A stretch of 33,183 bases of DNA from Rubellimicrobium sp. (GTDB lineage Bacteria; Pseudomonadota; Alphaproteobacteria; Rhodobacterales; Rhodobacteraceae): assembly GCA_020832515.1 (NCBI GenBank), contig JAFIEN010000006.1, positions 1 to 33,183 of the forward strand, written 5' to 3'. Made by a program: the position numbers and the translations under genes. Positions within the stretch are counted from its first letter, which is position 1; each line of letters starts with the position of its first letter. A model generated the notes under the pieces. It worked only from the letters and a program-made list of their open reading frames with translations, was not told the DNA's origin and made no database searches. Positions 8,967 to 17,320 of the stretch are shown here, in pieces.

Positions 8967-9884
8967 ATGACCGTCGCGCCCGGCAAGCGGCGGCGGTCAA
9001 GCCGGTACGAGACGACGGCCGCCTGGCTGTTCGTTGCGCCATGGGTGGTCAAGCTCGTGCTGCTGACCGTGCTGCCGCTGATCGCGACCGTGGCGCTGGG
9101 TTTCATGACGATGCCGGTCACCGGCATGCCACGCTGGGCGGGCCTAGCGAATTACGAACAGATGATGGCCGACCCGGCCTTCCGCCGCTCGGCGCAGAAT
9201 TCGCTGACCTTCGCACTGGCCTCGGTCCCGCTGCGTCTGCTGATCGCGCTGGGGCTGGCGTTGCTGTTGCACCGGACGCGGGCCTTCTCCGGGTTCTACC
9301 AGACCATCTTCTACCTGCCGTTCCTGATGCCGGCCGTCGCGGCCTCGATCGTGTTCATCCTGCTGCTGACACCCGGCGCAGGCCCGGTGAACGTGATCCT
9401 GCAGACCTTCGGTCTCAACCCGCCCGACTGGCTGCGCGACCCGCGCGCGGCACTCTGGACGCTGGTGCTGATCTCGCTCTGGCCCCTAGGGGTCGAGACG
9501 CTGGTCTTCCTGAGCGGATTGCAGAACATCCCCAAGGACGTGCAGGAGGCGGCCGAGCTTGACAGCGACCGGCCCTGGCACCGTCTGGTCTGGATCACCA
9601 TTCCGCTGATCACGCCGATGATCCTGTTCAACCTCGTCATCGGGATCATCTCGTCCTTTCAGATCTTCACCCAGGCGCTGGTGATCGGCGGCCCCTCGGG
9701 GCAACCGGCGGAATCGACGCTGATGTACATGGTCGTGATCTACCGGACGGCCTTCCGCTACTTCAACCTTGGCTATGCGGCGGCGCTGTCGACGGTGCTG
9801 TTTCTGGGCGTGCTTGTGGTGACGCTTCTCATCTTCAGCACGGCACGGTCCTGGGTGCATTACGAAGGGGGGGACCAGCGATGA
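8967..9884 (+). CDS. Sugar ABC transporter permease, MalF type (cluster B)
   Basis: 305-aa inner-membrane permease. The first membrane segment (WLFVAPWVVKLVLLTVLPLIATVALGF) follows a basic N-terminus, and the remaining five or so segments are evenly spaced. The EAA loop is QEAAELDSDRPWHRLVWITIPL at about residues 192-213. The usual glycine after the aspartate is replaced by serine (DSD), a small deviation in the ATPase-docking loop. It overlaps the next permease by 4 bp (ATGA). The start at 8967 has only a weak upstream purine-rich site, so another start close by is possible. Confidence 0.92.
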   Translation: MTVAPGKRRRSSRYETTAAWLFVAPWVVKLVLLTVLPLIATVALGFMTMPVTGMPRWAGLANYEQMMADPAFRRSAQNSLTFALASVPLRLLIALGLALLLHRTRAFSGFYQTIFYLPFLMPAVAASIVFILLLTPGAGPVNVILQTFGLNPPDWLRDPRAALWTLVLISLWPLGVETLVFLSGLQNIPKDVQEAAELDSDRPWHRLVWITIPLITPMILFNLVIGIISSFQIFTQALVIGGPSGQPAESTLMYMVVIYRTAFRYFNLGYAAALSTVLFLGVLVVTLLIFSTARSWVHYEGGDQR

Positions 9885-10786
9885 CCGACCTCGCCGGACC
9901 GCGCGATGGGGCAGACCCGCCCGCCGCAGCCGCCCGCCGCAGACGGGGCAAGCGGCGGCAGGGAACGGTCGTGGGCACCATACTGTCGCACGCTCTGATG
10001 CTGAGCATCGCGGCGATCTTCATGCTGCCGTTCTACTGGATGGTGATTTCGGCCTTCAAGGCGAACAACGAGATCTTCACCGCCACGATCACCTGGTTCC
10101 CCGACCCGATCCGCTGGGAAAACGTCCCTGCCCTGTTCAACCGGCCCGACTTTCCCTTCCTGCGGCAGTTCGGGAACTCGGTCTTCTATGCCGGGATGGT
10201 GACCATCGGCACCGTGCTGTCCTGTTCGATCGCGGCCTATGCCTTTGCCTGCCTGCGCTGGAAGGGGCGGGATCTTGTCTTCGGCCTGACTATCGCCACC
10301 CTGCTGATCCCGGCCATCGTTCTGTTTCTGCCGACCTACATCGTCTTTGCGCGCGTGGGCCTTGTCGGCACCTACTGGCCGCTGATCGCGCCGGCCTTTC
10401 TGGGGGATGCCTTCTTCATCTTCATGCTGCGGCAGTTCTTCCTTGGCATCCCGCGCGAGCTGATCGACGCCGCGCGGCTGGACGGCGCGTCCGAGTTCCG
10501 CATCTTCTGGCAGATCGTCCTGCCGCAGGCGCAGACGGCGCTGGTCGTCGTGGCGCTTTTCACCATCGTCTATACTTGGCACGAATTCTTCGGGCCGCTG
10601 ATCTACCTGATCGACCGCAACGACTTTCCGCTGTCGCTTGGCCTTTACGCCTTCCGCACGCAGCGGGCGGTGGAATGGTCGATGACGATGATGGGGTCGT
10701 TCTTCACCGCGCTGCCTCTGGTCGTGCTTTTCCTCTTCACCCGCCGCCTCTTCCACGAGGGTCTGGCCACATCGAGCCTGAAGTGA
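9881..10786 (+). CDS. Sugar ABC transporter permease, MalG type (cluster B)
   Basis: 301-aa inner-membrane permease. After a long basic N-terminus (about 40 residues rich in Arg and Ala) the MalG-type segment LSIAAIFMLPFYWMVISAFK appears. The EAA loop is ELIDAARLDGASEFRIFWQIVLP at about residues 194-216. It is translationally coupled to the preceding permease, and the ATPase gene follows after 7 bp. Together with the Tat-type binding protein it forms a complete CUT1 importer. Confidence 0.93.
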   Translation: MTDLAGPRDGADPPAAAARRRRGKRRQGTVVGTILSHALMLSIAAIFMLPFYWMVISAFKANNEIFTATITWFPDPIRWENVPALFNRPDFPFLRQFGNSVFYAGMVTIGTVLSCSIAAYAFACLRWKGRDLVFGLTIATLLIPAIVLFLPTYIVFARVGLVGTYWPLIAPAFLGDAFFIFMLRQFFLGIPRELIDAARLDGASEFRIFWQIVLPQAQTALVVVALFTIVYTWHEFFGPLIYLIDRNDFPLSLGLYAFRTQRAVEWSMTMMGSFFTALPLVVLFLFTRRLFHEGLATSSLK

Positions 10787-10793
10787 GGGCAGC

Positions 10794-11873
10794 ATGGGCA
10801 GCGTGACATTGCGCGAAGTGCGCAAGCTCTATGGCACGTTCGAGGCCATAACCGGCATCGACCTGCAGATCGGGCAAGGCGAGCTTGCCGTCTTCGTCGG
10901 CCCCTCGGGCTGCGGCAAGTCCACGCTTCTGCGGATGATCGCGGGGCTTGAGGATGTGGATTACGGCGACATCCTGATCGACGGGGTGGACGTGACCGAG
11001 ACCGCCCCCGCCCGGCGCGGCGTGGCGATGGTGTTCCAGAATTACGCGCTTTATCCGCATATGACCGCCTTCGGGAACATGGCCTATGGCCTGCGCCGGG
11101 CGGGGCTGCCAGCGCCGGAAGTGGAACGGCAGGTGCGGGCCGCGGCAAGGATGTTGCAGATCGAGCCGCTTCTTGACCGCAAGCCGCGGGCCATGTCGGG
11201 CGGCCAGCGGCAACGCGTCGCCATCGGGCGGGCCATCGTGCGCGAACCGAAGGTGTTCCTGTTCGACGAACCGCTCTCGAACCTCGATGCCGCGCTTCGG
11301 ATCGAGACCCGCGCCCAGATCGCACGCCTCCACCGCGAGCTTGGGGCGACGATGATCTTCGTGACCCATGACCAGGTCGAGGCGATGACGCTGGCCGACC
11401 GGATCGTCGTGCTGAACCAGGGCCGGGTCGAACAGGTGGGCACCCCGCGCGAGGTTTATCACCACCCGGCCAATGTCTTTGTCGCGGGCTTCATCGGATC
11501 GCCCGCGATGAACCTGCTTCCCGCCACCATCGCCTCGCGCGATGGCGACCGGCTGACCCTGTCGCTGGGCGCCGATCTTGGCGAGGTCGGCCTGACCGGC
11601 GCCTATGGTGGCCGGGCGGGCGACAGCGTGACGCTGGGCCTGCGGCCCGAGGCGATGACGCTGCAGGCGGATGGCATCCCGGCTGCGGTCACGCTGGCCG
11701 AGCATCTGGGGGCCGAGACCATCCTGCACCTGACCGCCGCAGGACGGACGCTGGTGCTCAAGTCCCCCGGCGACCTTGCCGCCGAAGGGGGGCAGACGGT
11801 GGCGGTCGCGCTGAACACCGAAGGCGCCTGCCTGTTCGACGCGGCGGGCCAGAGCCTTTCCGGTCGCGCCTGA
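10794..11873 (+). CDS. Sugar ABC transporter ATP-binding protein, MalK/UgpC type (cluster B)
   Basis: 359-aa cytoplasmic ATPase. Walker A is GPSGCGKST (36-44), the Q-loop is MVFQNYALYPHM, the signature MSGGQRQR (134-141) starts with Met instead of the more usual Leu, and Walker B is FLFDEP (155-160). The switch region is [16 protein letters not shown]-terminal regulatory domain with LGLRPEAMTL follows. It is a close paralogue of the cluster A ATPase at 2986, so one of the two may serve both importers. A GAGGGCAGC site precedes the ATG. Confidence 0.94.
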   Translation: MGSVTLREVRKLYGTFEAITGIDLQIGQGELAVFVGPSGCGKSTLLRMIAGLEDVDYGDILIDGVDVTETAPARRGVAMVFQNYALYPHMTAFGNMAYGLRRAGLPAPEVERQVRAAARMLQIEPLLDRKPRAMSGGQRQRVAIGRAIVREPKVFLFDEPLSNLDAALRIETRAQIARLHRELGATMIFVTHDQVEAMTLADRIVVLNQGRVEQVGTPREVYHHPANVFVAGFIGSPAMNLLPATIASRDGDRLTLSLGADLGEVGLTGAYGGRAGDSVTLGLRPEAMTLQADGIPAAVTLAEHLGAETILHLTAAGRTLVLKSPGDLAAEGGQTVAVALNTEGACLFDAAGQSLSGRA

Positions 11874-11924
11874 ACCGCGACCGACCGCCATGGCAGACCG
11901 ACGACCACGAAGGAGGCGCAGCCG

Positions 11925-11978
11925 ATGACCCATCAGACGAACGCCAGCCGCGCCCCGACGACGGGGGGCCGCAGATGA
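11925..11978 (+). CDS. Possible 17-codon leader ORF
   Basis: An ATG at 11925 follows an excellent Shine-Dalgarno sequence (AAGGAGGCG) and opens a 17-codon frame, MTHQTNASRAPTTGGRR. Its TGA overlaps the ATG of the next dehydrogenase (ATGA). The dehydrogenase itself has no comparable ribosome site. I infer a translational-coupling leader peptide. It is too short to be in the ORF track and could be chance, but site, length and overlap fit together well. Confidence 0.4.
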   Translation: MTHQTNASRAPTTGGRR

Positions 11979-13039
11979 GCACCCCCTACCGCCTGGCCGT
12001 GATCGGGGTGGGCGATGTCGCCTATCGCGACTACCTGCCCGCAATGCCCCGCATCGCCGATCTGGCGCGGATCGAAATGGTCATCGCGCGCGATCCCGCC
12101 CGTACCGCCGCCGCCGCCCGCGACTTCGGCATCCCCCGACAGGCCAACGACTGGCGCGCGGCGCTAGAGGACGGCATCGACGCCGTGATCAACCTCACCC
12201 CCGCGCCGGTGCATGGAAAGATCAACCTCGCGCTCGCGCAGGCGGGGCGGCCCTTCTATTCCGAAAAGCCGCTTGCCCGCGATCTGGCCGAAGGCCGCGC
12301 GATCCGGGCGGCGGCCCGGGCCAGCGGCGGGGTGATCGCCTCGGCCCCCTCGGTCATGGTCTATCCGCAGGTCATGGTCGCACAGGCGATCCTCGTTTCG
12401 GGTGAGTTGGGCCCCATCCATTCGGTGCGTGCCACGGCCACCACCGCCCCTCCGCCGTGGGACGGTTTTGTGGGCGACCACCAACCCTATTTCACCTCGG
12501 AAGTCGGACCATTGTCCGACATGGGCTGCTATCCGCTGCATGCACTGACCGGGCTTCTTGGCCCCGTCGCCGCCGTCTCGGCCATGGGGCGGCGCACGCG
12601 CGACGGGTTCGACGTGACCGAAGGCCCCTTCGCGGGCGATCACGTCCCGGTCGAGGTGGACGACAACCTGAAGGCCATCCTGCAGATGAAGAACGGGATC
12701 CTTGCCTCGCTGCAGGTCGCCTTCTGCATCCGGCAGCGCGACTCCTGCCATGTCGAGATCTCGGGCGAGGACGGCAGCATGACCATCGCCATCCTCGACC
12801 CGACGGCACCCCTGATCGTGTCCACCCGCAAGGGCACGCGCGAGGAACCGGTGAACCATGCCCGCACCGATGGCCCCGACCACATCCTGGGCGTGCAGGA
12901 CCTGCTTGCATCGCTTCGCGACGGGCGCGACCCGGTGATCGGTGCGGATCTTGCGCTGCATGTCATCGCCGTGCGCACGGCCATCGAAGAGGCGGCCCGA
13001 AGCGGTGCGCGCGTCACCGTCGATCCCATTGGAGAGTAA
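11975..13039 (+). CDS. Gfo/Idh/MocA family oxidoreductase (cluster B, first)
   Basis: 354-aa NAD(P)-dependent sugar dehydrogenase-like protein. The Rossmann motif is LAVIGVGDVAYRDYLPAM near the N-terminus. The conserved lysine motif is present as YSEKPLARDLAEG, and the C-terminal domain carries VGPLSDMGCYPLHALTGLLGP. The start overlaps the stop of the short leader ORF. A second Gfo/Idh gene follows within 2 bp and an isomerase-like TIM barrel after that, so the three probably act on the same imported compound. Family assignment is secure; substrate and direction are unknown. Confidence 0.91.
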   Translation: MSTPYRLAVIGVGDVAYRDYLPAMPRIADLARIEMVIARDPARTAAAARDFGIPRQANDWRAALEDGIDAVINLTPAPVHGKINLALAQAGRPFYSEKPLARDLAEGRAIRAAARASGGVIASAPSVMVYPQVMVAQAILVSGELGPIHSVRATATTAPPPWDGFVGDHQPYFTSEVGPLSDMGCYPLHALTGLLGPVAAVSAMGRRTRDGFDVTEGPFAGDHVPVEVDDNLKAILQMKNGILASLQVAFCIRQRDSCHVEISGEDGSMTIAILDPTAPLIVSTRKGTREEPVNHARTDGPDHILGVQDLLASLRDGRDPVIGADLALHVIAVRTAIEEAARSGARVTVDPIGE

Positions 13040-13040
13040 G

Positions 13041-14192
13041 ATGACAGACCATCCCCCCGTCCGCATGGGTATCGTGGGCGTCGGCACGCTGACCCTGCGC
13101 GCGATCCTGCCGCATCTGACGCAAGCCGACATCGCCGACAGGGTCACCGTGACCGCCGTCTGCGACCCGGTTCTGGCGCGCGCCGAACAGGCGGCACAGG
13201 ATTACGGCGTGCCCGCCGCCCACCCCTCGCTCGAGGCGATGCTCGCGGCGGATGACGTGGATGCCGTCACGGTCGTCAGCCCCATCGGCCTGCATTACGA
13301 CCACTGCCGCCGCGCGCTCGAGGCGGGCAAGCATGTGCATGTCAACAAGACGATGACCACCACCGTGGCCGAGGCCGACCACCTGATCGCGCTCGCCCGC
13401 GACAAGGGTCTGCGCATCGTCGCCTCCCCGGGCGAGATCCTGCGCCCGCAGGTGCGCGCTGCCCGCAGGCTTCTGCGGGACGGGGCCATCGGGCATATCG
13501 CCTGGGCCGAATGCGGCGTGTCCTTCGGCACCTATCACGAGAACGAACCCGAACGCACCGCCGGCAAGACCGCCATCGACCCGAGCTGGTATTACCGCCG
13601 CCCCGGCGGCGGGCCGGTGTATGACGTGACCTCCTATTCGCTGCACCAGCTGACCGCGATCCTTGGCCCGGCGAAGCGGGTGACAGCCATGTCGGGCATC
13701 CGGGTGCCGTCCCACATGTTCCAGGGGGCGGAGGTTCGGACCGAGATGGACGACAACACCTTCCTGCTGATCGACTTTGGCGAGGGCACCTTCGTCTTCG
13801 CCTATGGCGCCGCCGCCGGACGGTCGAACCCGCAATTCGCGGCAGCCACCTATCATGGCACGAAAGGCACGCTCGACGGTATCCTGCTCAATGGCGAGAT
13901 GATCGAGTTCGAGGGGCGCGAGGACACGCTCGACAAGCCCGTCACCGACTGGGAAGGCCAGTGCCGCACCCTGCCGCATGTGACCGGCCCGCATCGCGAC
14001 ATCCCCGAGGCGCATATCTTCGAGGACATGATGCAGCTTGTCCGCTGGATCCGCGAAGGCGTGCCCTCGCTTGCCACTGCCGACCATGCCCGCCATGTGA
14101 TCGAGATCATCGAGGCGGGCTATGCTGCCGCCGCCGAAGGCCGGACGGTCGCGTTGAAGACCTCGTTCGACCTGCCTGACGATGACCTCTGA
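13041..14192 (+). CDS. Gfo/Idh/MocA family oxidoreductase (cluster B, second)
   Basis: 383-aa protein starting MTDHPPVRMGIVGVGTLTL, with the Rossmann glycines at GVGTLT. The ATG at 13041 has a GGAGAG site 8 bp upstream and is preferred to the listed ORF start at 12942, which would overlap the previous gene by about 100 bp. The family's EKP motif is altered: it reads HVNKTMTTTVAEA, keeping the lysine but with Asn and Thr around it. The substrate domain has GGGPVYDVTSYSLHQLTAILGP, matching the other two Gfo/Idh proteins here. The altered motif may mean a changed reaction. The 3' end overlaps the next gene by 11 bp. Confidence 0.89.
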   Translation: MTDHPPVRMGIVGVGTLTLRAILPHLTQADIADRVTVTAVCDPVLARAEQAAQDYGVPAAHPSLEAMLAADDVDAVTVVSPIGLHYDHCRRALEAGKHVHVNKTMTTTVAEADHLIALARDKGLRIVASPGEILRPQVRAARRLLRDGAIGHIAWAECGVSFGTYHENEPERTAGKTAIDPSWYYRRPGGGPVYDVTSYSLHQLTAILGPAKRVTAMSGIRVPSHMFQGAEVRTEMDDNTFLLIDFGEGTFVFAYGAAAGRSNPQFAAATYHGTKGTLDGILLNGEMIEFEGREDTLDKPVTDWEGQCRTLPHVTGPHRDIPEAHIFEDMMQLVRWIREGVPSLATADHARHVIEIIEAGYAAAAEGRTVALKTSFDLPDDDL

Positions 14193-15012
14193 CCCCGCAC
14201 TGCAGGTGATCGCCACGCAGGATTACGGTTGGTCGCAACTCGCGGTGCGCGCCGGACGGGACTGGCCGGACGCGACGGGATGGGCGATGGACCAGGCTGT
14301 CGCGGCGGGGATCGGGGCGTGGGAGCCGTCGTTGAAGGGCGCCGAGGATGCCCGGCGCATCGGCACCCTTGCGGCAGAGCGGCGTCTTGCCATGCCCTCG
14401 GTCTTTGTCGCGGGGCCGCTTCACGGCGACGGGGCCGAGGCGGCGCTGGACCGGATCGTCGAAACCGCCCGCGCGGCGAAAGACTTCGACTGCCGGATGG
14501 TGATGATCTATCCCGAACCCGCACGCGTCGGGCGCAAATCCGATGCGGAACTGGCCGCACAGGCGCGCAACCTCGAATTGCTCGCGCGCAGGATCGCACC
14601 GGTCGCGCTGCTCTATCACGCAGAAGAGGCCGAGATGGCCGAAGACGGACGCGAATTCGAACATGTGCTGGCGACAACGGATCCGGCGCTGCTGCGGCTC
14701 TGCCTCGACCCCGATTCGGTCTGGCGTGGAGGGAAGCGGTCGGCGGACGCCCTTCTGGGGACCGCGCACCGGCACCTCGACCGGATCGACGCGGTCCACC
14801 TTCGCCAGTCACAGGGCGGGATCTGGGACGAGACGGTCGGCCCGGGCGACCTGCCGCTCGAGGCGCTTGCCGACATTCTGGCCCCGCGCGCGCCCCTGCT
14901 CGTGATCGAACATGCCTATGAGGCGGGAACGCCGGAAGATCTCGACGCTGTGGAAGCGCACCGCCGCAGCCTGTCTTTCGTCCGCGCCGCCTTCGGCACA
15001 AGGCCGCAGTGA
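14182..15012 (+). CDS. Xylose-isomerase-like TIM-barrel sugar isomerase/epimerase
   Basis: 276-aa protein of the AP-endonuclease-2/sugar-phosphate isomerase family. Likely metal ligands are the histidine in LLYHAEEAEM, the aspartate in LCLDPDSVW, the histidine in AVHLRQSQGG and the glutamate in LVIEHAYEAG, which fall at the ends of successive β-strands as expected. Relatives include epimerases, dehydratases and 3-keto-glycoside-processing enzymes. Overlap with the upstream Gfo/Idh gene shows one transcript. It is the last gene of cluster B. Confidence 0.82.
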   Translation: MTSDPALQVIATQDYGWSQLAVRAGRDWPDATGWAMDQAVAAGIGAWEPSLKGAEDARRIGTLAAERRLAMPSVFVAGPLHGDGAEAALDRIVETARAAKDFDCRMVMIYPEPARVGRKSDAELAAQARNLELLARRIAPVALLYHAEEAEMAEDGREFEHVLATTDPALLRLCLDPDSVWRGGKRSADALLGTAHRHLDRIDAVHLRQSQGGIWDETVGPGDLPLEALADILAPRAPLLVIEHAYEAGTPEDLDAVEAHRRSLSFVRAAFGTRPQ

Positions 15013-15040
15013 GAAACAGTTCATGGCTCGACAGAGCCGT

Positions 15041-15120
15041 GCCATGACCCCGGCGACCGGGGCTCACCGACAATCACAGGGTCATGCCGCCCGTACCGGC
15101 CGCCGGGGTCATGCCCCGGC
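15041..15120 (+). terminator. Nested inverted repeats after cluster B
   Basis: Three perfect inverted repeats occupy 80 bp. CCCCGG/CCGGGG lies at 15048-15062 with a 3-base loop. GCCGGGG/CCCCGGC lies at 15102-15120 with loop TCATG. CATGACCC/GGGTCATG lies at 15043-15086. In addition CATGACCCCGGC (15043-15054) is fully complementary to GCCGGGGTCATG (15102-15113), so the first and last arms can pair with each other instead. This could simply terminate cluster B, or be a switching structure in the leader of the LuxR-type gene. There is no T-run. Confidence 0.55.
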
Positions 15121-15256
15121 CTGTCCAAAAGTCGGCAAACCCGCGCAGAGGCATGGGACAAAATCTCATCATCCATTACTCTGTGGGCGCAGCCGCACAA
15201 TCCTGCTTCAGGCCAATCGCCATGACCGACAACGCACAGGGATCATGCCAGGATGA

Positions 15257-16267
15257 ATGATCGTGGGTAAGTTGCTTGTTTCGTTGATAGATACGATCGG
15301 AAGTCCTCAGTTCTACGACAGGCTTCTCGACTTCGTCAGCAATACCGTATCGAACGACCTTGCGGCCCTGGTGCGGTATTCGCGCTCCGGTCCACCTGAC
15401 TTGATCGTGCCCCGCATCAAGCCGACCCCGGCCATGGAAAGCTACACGAAGGAATTCTACCTTCATGACCCGTTCCACCTTCACTGGACCACGACCGGTC
15501 TGATCGGCGTCTTTCACCTTCGCGAAATCGCTCCTGCCATCGGGGGGACGCGATATGCCCGCGAATTCCTTTCCGAAATGCGGATCCATGACGAGATTGC
15601 CGTCTTCCTGCCCCCCCTGGGCGAAGCGGCCCCGACCTTGATCCTGGATCGCGCCGAAACGGGGTTCACCCGGGCGGACGTGGCCAGGATCAATGCGCTT
15701 TTTCCCCTGCTGGCTGCGGTGCAACGGCGGCATCTGGAATACATAGTGCTGAGCGGGGGAAACTTCGGCCTTTCGGCGGCCGAAGAGATACAGGCCCTCA
15801 GGATCGTCGACCAGATCGGTCGTGTCGTCTATGTCACGCAGCCCTGGCGCAAGCTCGAGGCACGCGGGCTCCCGAAACTTGCATCCCTGATCGAGCGGTT
15901 TGGCGATACCGGCCCCTGCGTTTCTGCCATCGACGAAGGCCTGATCATGAAGCGCACGCGCTTGCCGTCTGATTTTGGGGCGGCTCCCGGTGGGTTCTGC
16001 GACGAGATCCTGCCCGAGGTCCTTCCCCGCGGCATGCCCATGGAACTGCCAGAGGCACTGGCTGAAAAGCTTACCCCGCGGGAACGGGATGTCGCCCGCC
16101 TGACCCTGCGGGGCTATCCGGGGATCGAGATCGCAAGGCGGCTCGGTCTAAGCCGGGGGACGGTCAAGAACCACCGCGCCGCGATTTACCGAAAGCTCGA
16201 CATCACGACCGAACGGGAACTGTTTGGCGAGTATCTGCGCGCCTTCGGGACGGCTTCGACGCCCTGA
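15257..16267 (+). CDS. LuxR-family transcriptional regulator
   Basis: 336-aa DNA-binding regulator. The C-terminal LuxR helix-turn-helix is clear at about residues 271-325: LTPRERDVARLTLRGYPG, then GLSRGTVKNHRAAIYRKL. The N-terminal 220 residues look like a GAF-type sensory region, with YLHDPFHLHWTTTGLIGVFHLRE and LFPLLAAVQRRHLEYI. No response-regulator receiver domain is seen, and I did not recognise the acyl-homoserine-lactone binding pattern. It is monocistronic, placed between the plus-strand sugar clusters and the convergent minus-strand operon. It probably controls one of them, though nothing in the sequence shows which. Confidence 0.87.
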   Translation: MIVGKLLVSLIDTIGSPQFYDRLLDFVSNTVSNDLAALVRYSRSGPPDLIVPRIKPTPAMESYTKEFYLHDPFHLHWTTTGLIGVFHLREIAPAIGGTRYAREFLSEMRIHDEIAVFLPPLGEAAPTLILDRAETGFTRADVARINALFPLLAAVQRRHLEYIVLSGGNFGLSAAEEIQALRIVDQIGRVVYVTQPWRKLEARGLPKLASLIERFGDTGPCVSAIDEGLIMKRTRLPSDFGAAPGGFCDEILPEVLPRGMPMELPEALAEKLTPRERDVARLTLRGYPGIEIARRLGLSRGTVKNHRAAIYRKLDITTERELFGEYLRAFGTASTP

Positions 16268-16278
16268 ATGTCGATCTT

Positions 16279-16329
16279 CACCCGGAACCGGAACGGGTTT
16301 CCGTCTAGAATGGACCCGACCCCGGGTCC
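16279..16329. terminator. Candidate convergent terminator hairpins
   Basis: Between the LuxR-type gene and the convergent lactonase gene are two small hairpins. ACCCG/CGGGT is followed by TT at 16280-16300, and GGACCC/GGGTCC has a six-base loop at 16312-16329. Both are short, so termination is plausible but not certain. Confidence 0.35.
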
Positions 16330-16400
16330 GGATTTCGGGTCACGCCGCCGTCGCCCGGGCGCGACCGCGAGGAAGGCCTGACGGTGCGCAAGCGGAAGGC

Positions 16401-16431
16401 CCGCCGCAAGGCGAGGTCCTCTGACAGGTCC
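16401..16431 (-). repeat. Short degenerate repeat, copy 3
   Basis: CCGCCGCAAG followed by AGGTCCTCTGACAGGTCC closely matches 30053-30082, where the same ten bases are followed by AAAGGTCCCCGACAGGACC. It lies 22 bp beyond the lactonase stop, as the copy at 30053-30082 lies 30 bp beyond the acetamidase stop. It may be the terminal sequence of a decayed insertion element or a dispersed 3'-end repeat. Confidence 0.5.
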
Positions 16432-16453
16432 AACAAGACCATTCGACATGGCT

Positions 16454-17296
16454 TCAGCCTGTTCGCGCGGCCGACAGGTCGATCTCGGTGATGTGCCAGC
16501 GTCCAAGATTGGCCGTGTACATCCGGTCGCCCTTCAGGGCCATGTTCGTGGGATGGGCCAGCACCGTGGCATGGGGGTCCTCGATCAGGATCTCGGCCTG
16601 CCTTGTCCCCTTGATCCTGCGGTAGATGCGGCCCGGTTCGTAGCAGGAGATGTAGAGGGTTCCGTCCGGGGCCAGCGCCAGCCCGTCCAGCACCTGCCCC
16701 AGGCCGGTGACAGCATCCGTCGCGGGCGCGGCGCTGCCATCCTCGCCGATCGCGACATGGCGGATGCGGCCGGTGAAGCTTTCGACCACGTAAAGGCCCG
16801 ATCCGGCTTCATCGAGGCACATGCCGTTGGCGAAATCCCAGTCCTCGAGGCTCCAGGGCCCGCCTTCGCCGGTGGCAAGGTCGAAGCGGAAGATGCCGGG
16901 CCCCGGATTGCCTTCGCCCCGACTGTCCGAGACCCAGAGCACGCCGCGTGCCTGATCGACGACCGGGTAGTTCGGCACGAGGATACCCGAGGAGGCAAAT
17001 AGCGCGAATGTGCCCGTCGCCGCCTCGTAACGCCAGATCGCGGCCTGGAGCAGGTCGCAGGCATAGCAGTTGCCTGCATCGTCGAAGGCGATGCCCAACA
17101 GGAACCCGCCGGTGGAGCCAAGGCATTCGTAGGACCCACCATCCGGCGCGATGCGGATCAGCTCGCCATTCTCGGTTCCGCACCAGACCGAGCCGTCCTT
17201 GTGGATCGCAACGCCCTCGGGATGGGCAAGGCGCGGGGTGCCAAAGATGCCGTCACAAAAGACACGGGCGGCGGTGATGGGCAGGATCGGGGTCAT
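16454..17296 (-). CDS. SMP-30/gluconolactonase family lactonase
   Basis: 280-aa six-bladed β-propeller lactonase, likely hydrolysing an aldonolactone made by the operon's dehydrogenase. The divalent-metal ligands of the family are recognisable: E27 in AHPEGVA, N109 in LVPNYPVV, N157 in DFANGMCLDE and D204 in VLDGLALAPDG. The ATG at 17296 is chosen over 17329 because a perfect AAGGAG site lies 6-7 bp upstream and the propeller begins directly after it. It is the last gene of the long minus-strand operon. No signal peptide is evident, so it should act in the cytoplasm. Confidence 0.88.
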   Translation of the reverse strand: MTPILPITAARVFCDGIFGTPRLAHPEGVAIHKDGSVWCGTENGELIRIAPDGGSYECLGSTGGFLLGIAFDDAGNCYACDLLQAAIWRYEAATGTFALFASSGILVPNYPVVDQARGVLWVSDSRGEGNPGPGIFRFDLATGEGGPWSLEDWDFANGMCLDEAGSGLYVVESFTGRIRHVAIGEDGSAAPATDAVTGLGQVLDGLALAPDGTLYISCYEPGRIYRRIKGTRQAEILIEDPHATVLAHPTNMALKGDRMYTANLGRWHITEIDLSAARTG

Positions 17297-17320
17297 GGCG
17301 GTCACTCCTTCAAAGCGGAT

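Noticed and set aside
6437-9127. 896-aa minus-strand ORF
   Set aside because: It lies antisense to the ROK and binding-protein genes, is rich in Arg, Gly, Pro and His as expected for a GC shadow frame, and has no recognisable domain.
11890-11928. 12-codon arginine-rich ORF MADRRPRRRRSR before the leader ORF
   Set aside because: There is no ribosome site in front of it. The arginine run is simply the Shine-Dalgarno-containing stretch read in another frame.
15257-16267. LuxR-type protein as a quorum-sensing receptor
   Set aside because: No acyl-homoserine-lactone synthase gene is nearby, and I could not recognise the conserved autoinducer-pocket residues. Only the DNA-binding domain supports the family name.
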